Source: Russula earlei (lineage: Eukaryota; Basidiomycota; Agaricomycetes; Russulales; Russulaceae). From it: a stretch of DNA of 23,187 bases. A model generated the notes under the pieces. The model worked only from the letters and a program-made list of their open reading frames with translations. It had not been told where the DNA came from and searched no databases. The DNA lies in contig JAGFNK010000742.1 of NCBI GenBank assembly GCA_025769875.1, positions 1 to 23,187 of the forward strand. Reading direction: 5' to 3'. Numbering within the stretch: position 1 is the stretch's first letter; the number at the start of each line of letters is the position of its first letter. Below are positions 19,535 through 23,187 of the stretch, piece by piece. Made by a program: the position numbers and the translations under genes.

Positions 19535-20090
19535 AGGACGATATCCACCAAAAGGATCTTCACTTTCCAGGTATAGCTTGTCGGCTGTCTCGCAAAGCTT
19601 TCCATGTCCAAGGTAATTCTTTAGTACGTCGTCACACAGTGTCCCGCTGTAAGGCGGCATCCCATTCCAGCCCTGCGTCATTGCTCTCGACTCTCTTTCA
19701 TCGCGTACCGGTTCCACCTCCGCTGCCCAGCCAGCTCTCGACCCTCTTTCATCGCAGCTCATCGCTCTGGCTCGTCTTGTTCCACATCCATGTATCGCAC
19801 TCCCAACTCGCGTCTTTCTGTCTCCCCAATCCCCCAATATCCCCCTCTCTCATAGATCGCGTCTCGTATGTAGAAACTCTAGTTACGCCTTGGAACAAGA
19901 GACCTGTTTTGTCCCTTCTTTTGTGTGTGTTTTCGCGAACTCAGCAAGCCGCCGCCCGCTGCCTTCAACACAGACTTGGTTCTTAGTGGGAAAATACAAA
20001 CAAGATTCAATTATAAGAATGCTAACTATATTATTTGGCTCGAGTAAAATTGTAACAAAATGTAAAGCCCAGATCTTCGCGTTGAGTTTA
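19535..20090. mobile_element. Truncated second copy of the LTR-like element and flank
   Basis: From 19648 (TGTAAGGCGG) to about 19990 the sequence is a diverged copy of 3078-4070. It has two units of the CTCGAC(C/T)CTCTTTCATCGC repeat, the CTAGTTACGCCTTG block at 19881, and an ACTTGGTTCTTAG end aligning near 4060. Its TATA position reads TATGTAGAAA, so the promoter is decayed. The 3' third is missing. Confidence 0.55.
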
Positions 20091-20105
20091 ATCTGTGTGG
20101 TCAGT

Positions 20106-20190
20106 CTCTGTCATCGAGGCGATTGATCCCCATCGGGTGCAATTGATCCCCATCGGCCGATTATCGCCATGTAATGAGTAGACCGTTCCT
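20106..20190 (+). repeat. Dispersed intergenic repeat, copy 4
   Basis: Contains CTGTCATCGAGG, two tandem ATTGATCCCCATCGG units and CCGATTATCGCCATG, matching the middle of copy 2 and the unit of copy 1. The GATACTTAA block is not preserved. Confidence 0.6.
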
Positions 20191-20514
20191 ATTTAAAATT
20201 TGGTGTCATATTTGTGGATGCACTTTATGTCTCGATTTATTCAATATAAATCCATGTATTAACATACGCCATTGTGTTAAGTTTATCCGAGTCTGCTAAG
20301 GCTAAATTGATCGGGCAAATTAAGTGTATATGATCCCCCTGGTGATTCGGGGCGACTCATGTTGCATCTTAGGTTACATAACTTGGGCACTGAGCTGCCC
20401 TCTCTTAAGCATTTGACTAAGTTCTAATTGTTTGGGTTGACATATTTACAATAATGCGATGCATGAGGAGAGGGCAACAAATCAATCAATTGTTTTAAAA
20501 TAATTTGTAATCTG
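20191..20514. other. AT-rich gene-free tract with hairpin potential
   Basis: No gene. An imperfect inverted repeat pairs GCCCTCTCTTAAGCAT (about 20396-20411) with ATGCATGAGGAGAGGGC (about 20459-20475). Confidence 0.5.
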
Positions 20515-20609
20515 AGCTGAGTCAATTCAGTGGTCAATATATTTCACCTTTATTGACCACTGAGTTGAGTTTTAGTGGACTGGACTTATCCATTCCTGTC
20601 CGTCGTGTT
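20515..20609. repeat. Short relative of the foldback element
   Basis: A small palindrome (ATTCAGTGGTCAATA ... TATTGACCACTGAG) is followed by GGACTTATCCATTCCTGTCC and GTCGTGTT. This matches the right end of the foldback at 20916-21323 (CACTGAGTTGA...ACTTATCCCTTCCTGCCCGTCGTGT). It is a diverged second member of the same family with its left end lost. Confidence 0.65.
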
Positions 20610-20915
20610 AGAACATGGCGTACCTCTGCCCCAACACGCGTAATGCCTCTTACCTGGCCACTCCGGACCCGGGTTCTAGCATGCTTGAGAGAGAGGACAC
20701 TACGGGATCGCCATTGACCGTTGCTCCGCCAGTCCCGGCGATCCCTTTCTTTCTGAGTGCGCTCGCGGGTTCGGTGGACGACTATGACTTTTTTTTTTTG
20801 GAGAGCGTTTTATTCTCGTAATTAGCAATTAATTACAGTGAATAAGTGTTAGATAGTGGGAGAAAAAGGATCAGCCCTATCTAACGCGCTGAAGCCGGTG
20901 CGGGGACCGGGTGTG
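20610..20915. other. Spacer between two foldback relatives
   Basis: It contains a 68-codon frame (20615-20821) with a T10 tract and no recognisable motif. I do not call a gene. Confidence 0.4.
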
Positions 20916-21323
20916 ACACGACAGGCAAGAAGGGATAAGTTGACTCTGCTTATAGTCAACTCAGTGGATAATAAAAGTAAAATATTTCAAGTGCTGAGTA
21001 GCGTCTGTTGCGGCCACAAATTATATTACATAAGTAATGACCTTAGTTGAGCACGAAAAATGTGACAAAAAAGGTTAAATATGGAGAGTCTACTCATTCC
21101 GGCACAACTTTTAGCCAGGCTAGGGTAAATGTTGTGCCGGAATGAGTAGACTCTCCATATTTAACCTTTTTTGTCACATTTTTCGTGCTCAACTAAGGTC
21201 ATTACTTATGTAATATAATTTGTGGCCGCAACAGAGCCTACTCAGCACTTGAAATATTTTACTTTTATTATCCACTGAGTTGACTATAAGCAGAGTCGAC
21301 TTATCCCTTCCTGCCCGTCGTGT
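20916..21323. mobile_element. Foldback/MITE-like element, 193-bp inverted arms
   Basis: The left arm (20916-21108) and right arm (21131-21323) are equal in length and inverted. By eye they differ at only five positions, all in the outer half; the inner part (over 100 bp) is identical. The spacer is 22 nt (21109-21130). The ends read ACACGAC...GTCGTGT. No coding capacity exists. This is the structure of a foldback or MITE-type non-autonomous DNA transposon, and a relative with the same terminus lies at 20515-20609. No target-site duplication could be recognised. Confidence 0.82.
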
Positions 21324-21376
21324 GAGGGGAAATGCATTTACGCACGGTCTGGTAGGCCAGTGTGGGACTCAGGTAC

Positions 21377-21690
21377 CTAGGTTAGCCTCCTACCCACTAA
21401 AGCCTCACGATTTTGGAGCCAGTCAGGGGGGAGATCCATTTGTTTTAGTAGGACCCCTTCCCAGGTGTTTTCGACTAGTTTCTGAAGTTTTTGTCTCGAG
21501 TTATTGTTAACGCAGTTATTTTGTCATTTGTTAGTCGTTTGTTTATGGACTTCTCCCACCTGGTGTTCATTTCACGTATGGTGTGGGTTCGGTCTTGTAT
21601 GGATCTCTCACATCGTAGTACCCAGATGAGGTATGTGGCTTCTGAGATTAGTATTTGTAGGAGGCGCTTGGCTCCTTTAGGGGGTTTAGT
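21377..21690 (-). pseudogene. C-terminal remnant of a LINE-type (Tad-like) reverse transcriptase ORF
   Basis: On the minus strand, KRLLQILISEATYLIWVLRC, ERSIQDRTHTIREMNTRWEK and SINKRLTNDK read in one frame. The protein then continues in another frame as QKLQKLVENTWEGVLLKQMD and LPPDWLQNREALVGRR, to a stop at 21377-21379. The order RLLQI.ISE..YLIW..RCER / RW...IN.RL / W.G.L...LP.DW......LVG is that of the region after the RNase H domain in fungal LINE ORF2 proteins (family recall). A frameshift near 21500 and the absence of upstream RT motifs make this a dead 3' fragment, as expected for a 5'-truncated LINE insertion. No poly-A tract was seen at its 3' side. Confidence 0.7.
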
Positions 21691-23187
21691 GGGGGGGGTA
21701 TTTTCATTCGTTATCTTGCGGTTAAAGGACTTTTCGTTCCGCTGATGAAAGGCATAATGGTCATATGGGTGGGGACACGTGTGGTTACCACATGGTTGTA
21801 GTGGCATGGAGCTGGTGGTGGCAGTTGGCGGTTGGGAGGAGGGGAGAGGGGGGTTGGGTAGGGTGTTCACAGCGAGTGTTGGTGTCGGTGTAGTCTGTTC
21901 GTTGTTGGGGAGTTGGTTTTTGTATGGAGTGGGTTGTGTGCTTATGTGGGAGGGTTTCTCTATTGCAGATTGCATGCTAGCTATGTACATAGTGATTGTG
22001 TTATGTATTGGTTTGGCCAGTCGGCCTGGTGGATGGTGGTTTAGTTGGTGAGGGGGTCGTAGTTTTACGAAGGCTCGGACGGGTGGCTCTGGCCTTGCAG
22101 AGCTCACTGTCATCCTCACTGCCTATCCTTGCCCCGGCTTTGCCGTGGGAAAATCCGGACCTGGTGGTGGTCGCGGTTCAAGGAGCCCCCCGACGACTAT
22201 GACTGCCTCTGCCTCTGCTGAATTTGAGGCACATGACTCGCCCAGAGGAATTTGGGGTTAGGGGTAGGTTTCCCTGGCCCCTTCTAGGCCCACTCCTAGG
22301 TCTCTGCGTTGGCAAGACAAGCTCGAATACCAGTCACGGTGTAGCTGACGAGCTCGACCGCTGTGATCAAGCTCGCTAGCTACATCGCTCATTCGAAAAA
22401 CGAGGCAATGACGAAGGTGTGTATTGACAATGCCTTGCCTCGGCCTGACAATTGTTGGTAAGAGTCTGACATGTATACGAGGCTCGTATGTCACTGTTAG
22501 TGATAATCTTCCCTCACCATTGGCACGTATGATGATGGTTTCAGACGAAGGAGTGCTACAGTTCTCGTCTCATTCTTTTTCACTGCCACAAGCGCCGGTC
22601 GATGGCATTTCCTGAGAGGCACGGACGACTCCGCCGGCGCTGGCCTCAACACGTCTCGCTCTGCCTCGTGCACGGGTTTGTCCTCCTACCTTCCATTTTT
22701 GTATGCTGCCAGGCCTTGTGTAGTAACCGCCGTGGTAAAGCCAATCGCCACAAGTGGCAGGCGAAACTCTGGTGCCTTCCCCAGCATCGCCATGCCTCAC
22801 AGAGGTTGACCGCCGCCGGTCAAAGTCCCAGTGCAAGATTGGAGTGATCGCACATATAGGCTCGGGAAGAGAAGACATTATAACAGCCGGACATCGCGAA
22901 GATTCGGTTGATGACGGAATCGTCGAAAACGCATCCGGTTGAACGCACAACTCCCCGAAACGACCCGGCGCGCGACCGTCTCCTTATAATTCTCGCCTGT
23001 CTTTCTGCGCTGCACGATAAAGAACACGGGAGTGTAGCCGCTAATCGACGGTGTTTGCGCGTAGTTCGTTCGCTTGGCCAACAGAGCGTGAAGTTGTCGC
23101 GCATGATACGACAGCCTGTGACCGCGCGGCGTTTGAGGACACGTTCACGGATGGAACCTCGAATTATTAAATGGTGCGTAAGCTAAT
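21691..23187. other. Region without a supportable gene
   Basis: Open frames exist on both strands (for example 21691-22119 minus, Pro/Thr-rich, and 22570-22950 minus). None has recognisable motifs or a convincing splice structure. The plus strand from 21740 to 22200 is G/T-rich. GACGACTATGACT occurs at 22191 and also at about 20778, a short match to the spacer beside the foldback. Nothing else is recognisable. Confidence 0.4.

Noticed and set aside
20615..20821. 68-codon frame with a T10 tract
   Set aside because: No motif, splice site or homologous copy; it lies between two foldback relatives.
21691..22119. N-terminal part of the 214-codon minus frame joined to the LINE remnant
   Set aside because: Pro/Thr/His-rich, without RT or RNase H motifs; it reads like an accidental frame over G/T-rich DNA.
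22570..23187. Several 80-126-codon frames on both strands near the right edge
   Set aside because: Mutually overlapping, compositionally arginine/serine-rich in all frames, with no motif or intron support.
1..23187. tRNA, rRNA, CRISPR or bacterial operon features
   Set aside because: No cloverleaf-like boxes, spaced direct repeats or Shine-Dalgarno-led gene runs were seen; the sequence is eukaryotic with short introns.

Overview
The window looks like nuclear DNA from a filamentous basidiomycete (Agaricomycetes). Boletales such as Pisolithus, Scleroderma or Suillus are my best guess, but that is family recall, not a search. The evidence is dense short introns (about 45-60 nt, GT...AG), a fungal-type FunK1 kinase, a Tnp2-type transposase with short introns, a Reb1/TTF1-like Myb protein, an F-box protein, and several lineage-expanded hypothetical families typical of this class. 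No bacterial features, tRNA, rRNA or CRISPR were seen. All exon models were joined by hand from reading frame plus splice consensus.

Layout. 1-1052 (+): 3' part of a WD40-like gene with a C-terminal hydrophobic anchor. 1197-3082 (+): an Agaricomycete hypothetical-family gene with an in-frame TGA, ending in a solo LTR-like element (3078-4255). 4454-7757 (-): a degenerate Tnp2-type (Transposase_21-like) transposase. 8435-9129 (+): a small hypothetical gene of a family with an FExxW...YLKN core. 9626-10267 and 11362-11823 (+): two paralogous coiled-coil proteins; the second begins with a histone-H3-tail-like peptide. 12397-13366 (+): a Reb1/TTF1-like Myb protein that looks cut off at its C-terminus. 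13734-14630 (-): a SAP-domain protein with a basic NLS. 15131-16833 (+): an F-box protein. 17261-19534 (+): a FunK1 kinase.

From 19535 to the end the window is mostly repeats: a truncated second copy of the LTR-like sequence, an AT-rich tract with hairpins, a 408-bp foldback element with 193-bp arms, and a frameshifted 3' end of a LINE-type reverse transcriptase. The last 1.5 kb has no gene I can support. A dispersed repeat of about 100-200 bp lies in at least four intergenic gaps (10.6, 12.25, 17.0 and 20.13 kb), three of them directly upstream of a gene.

There is no operon-like system here. The genes are host-like accessory families mixed with decayed transposons. The most unusual items are the H3-tail mimic on a coiled-coil/CxxC protein, its paralogue pair with a conserved tail beyond a premature stop, the intergenic repeat that precedes unrelated genes, the foldback element, and SAP-like motifs in both the transposase and a neighbouring protein.
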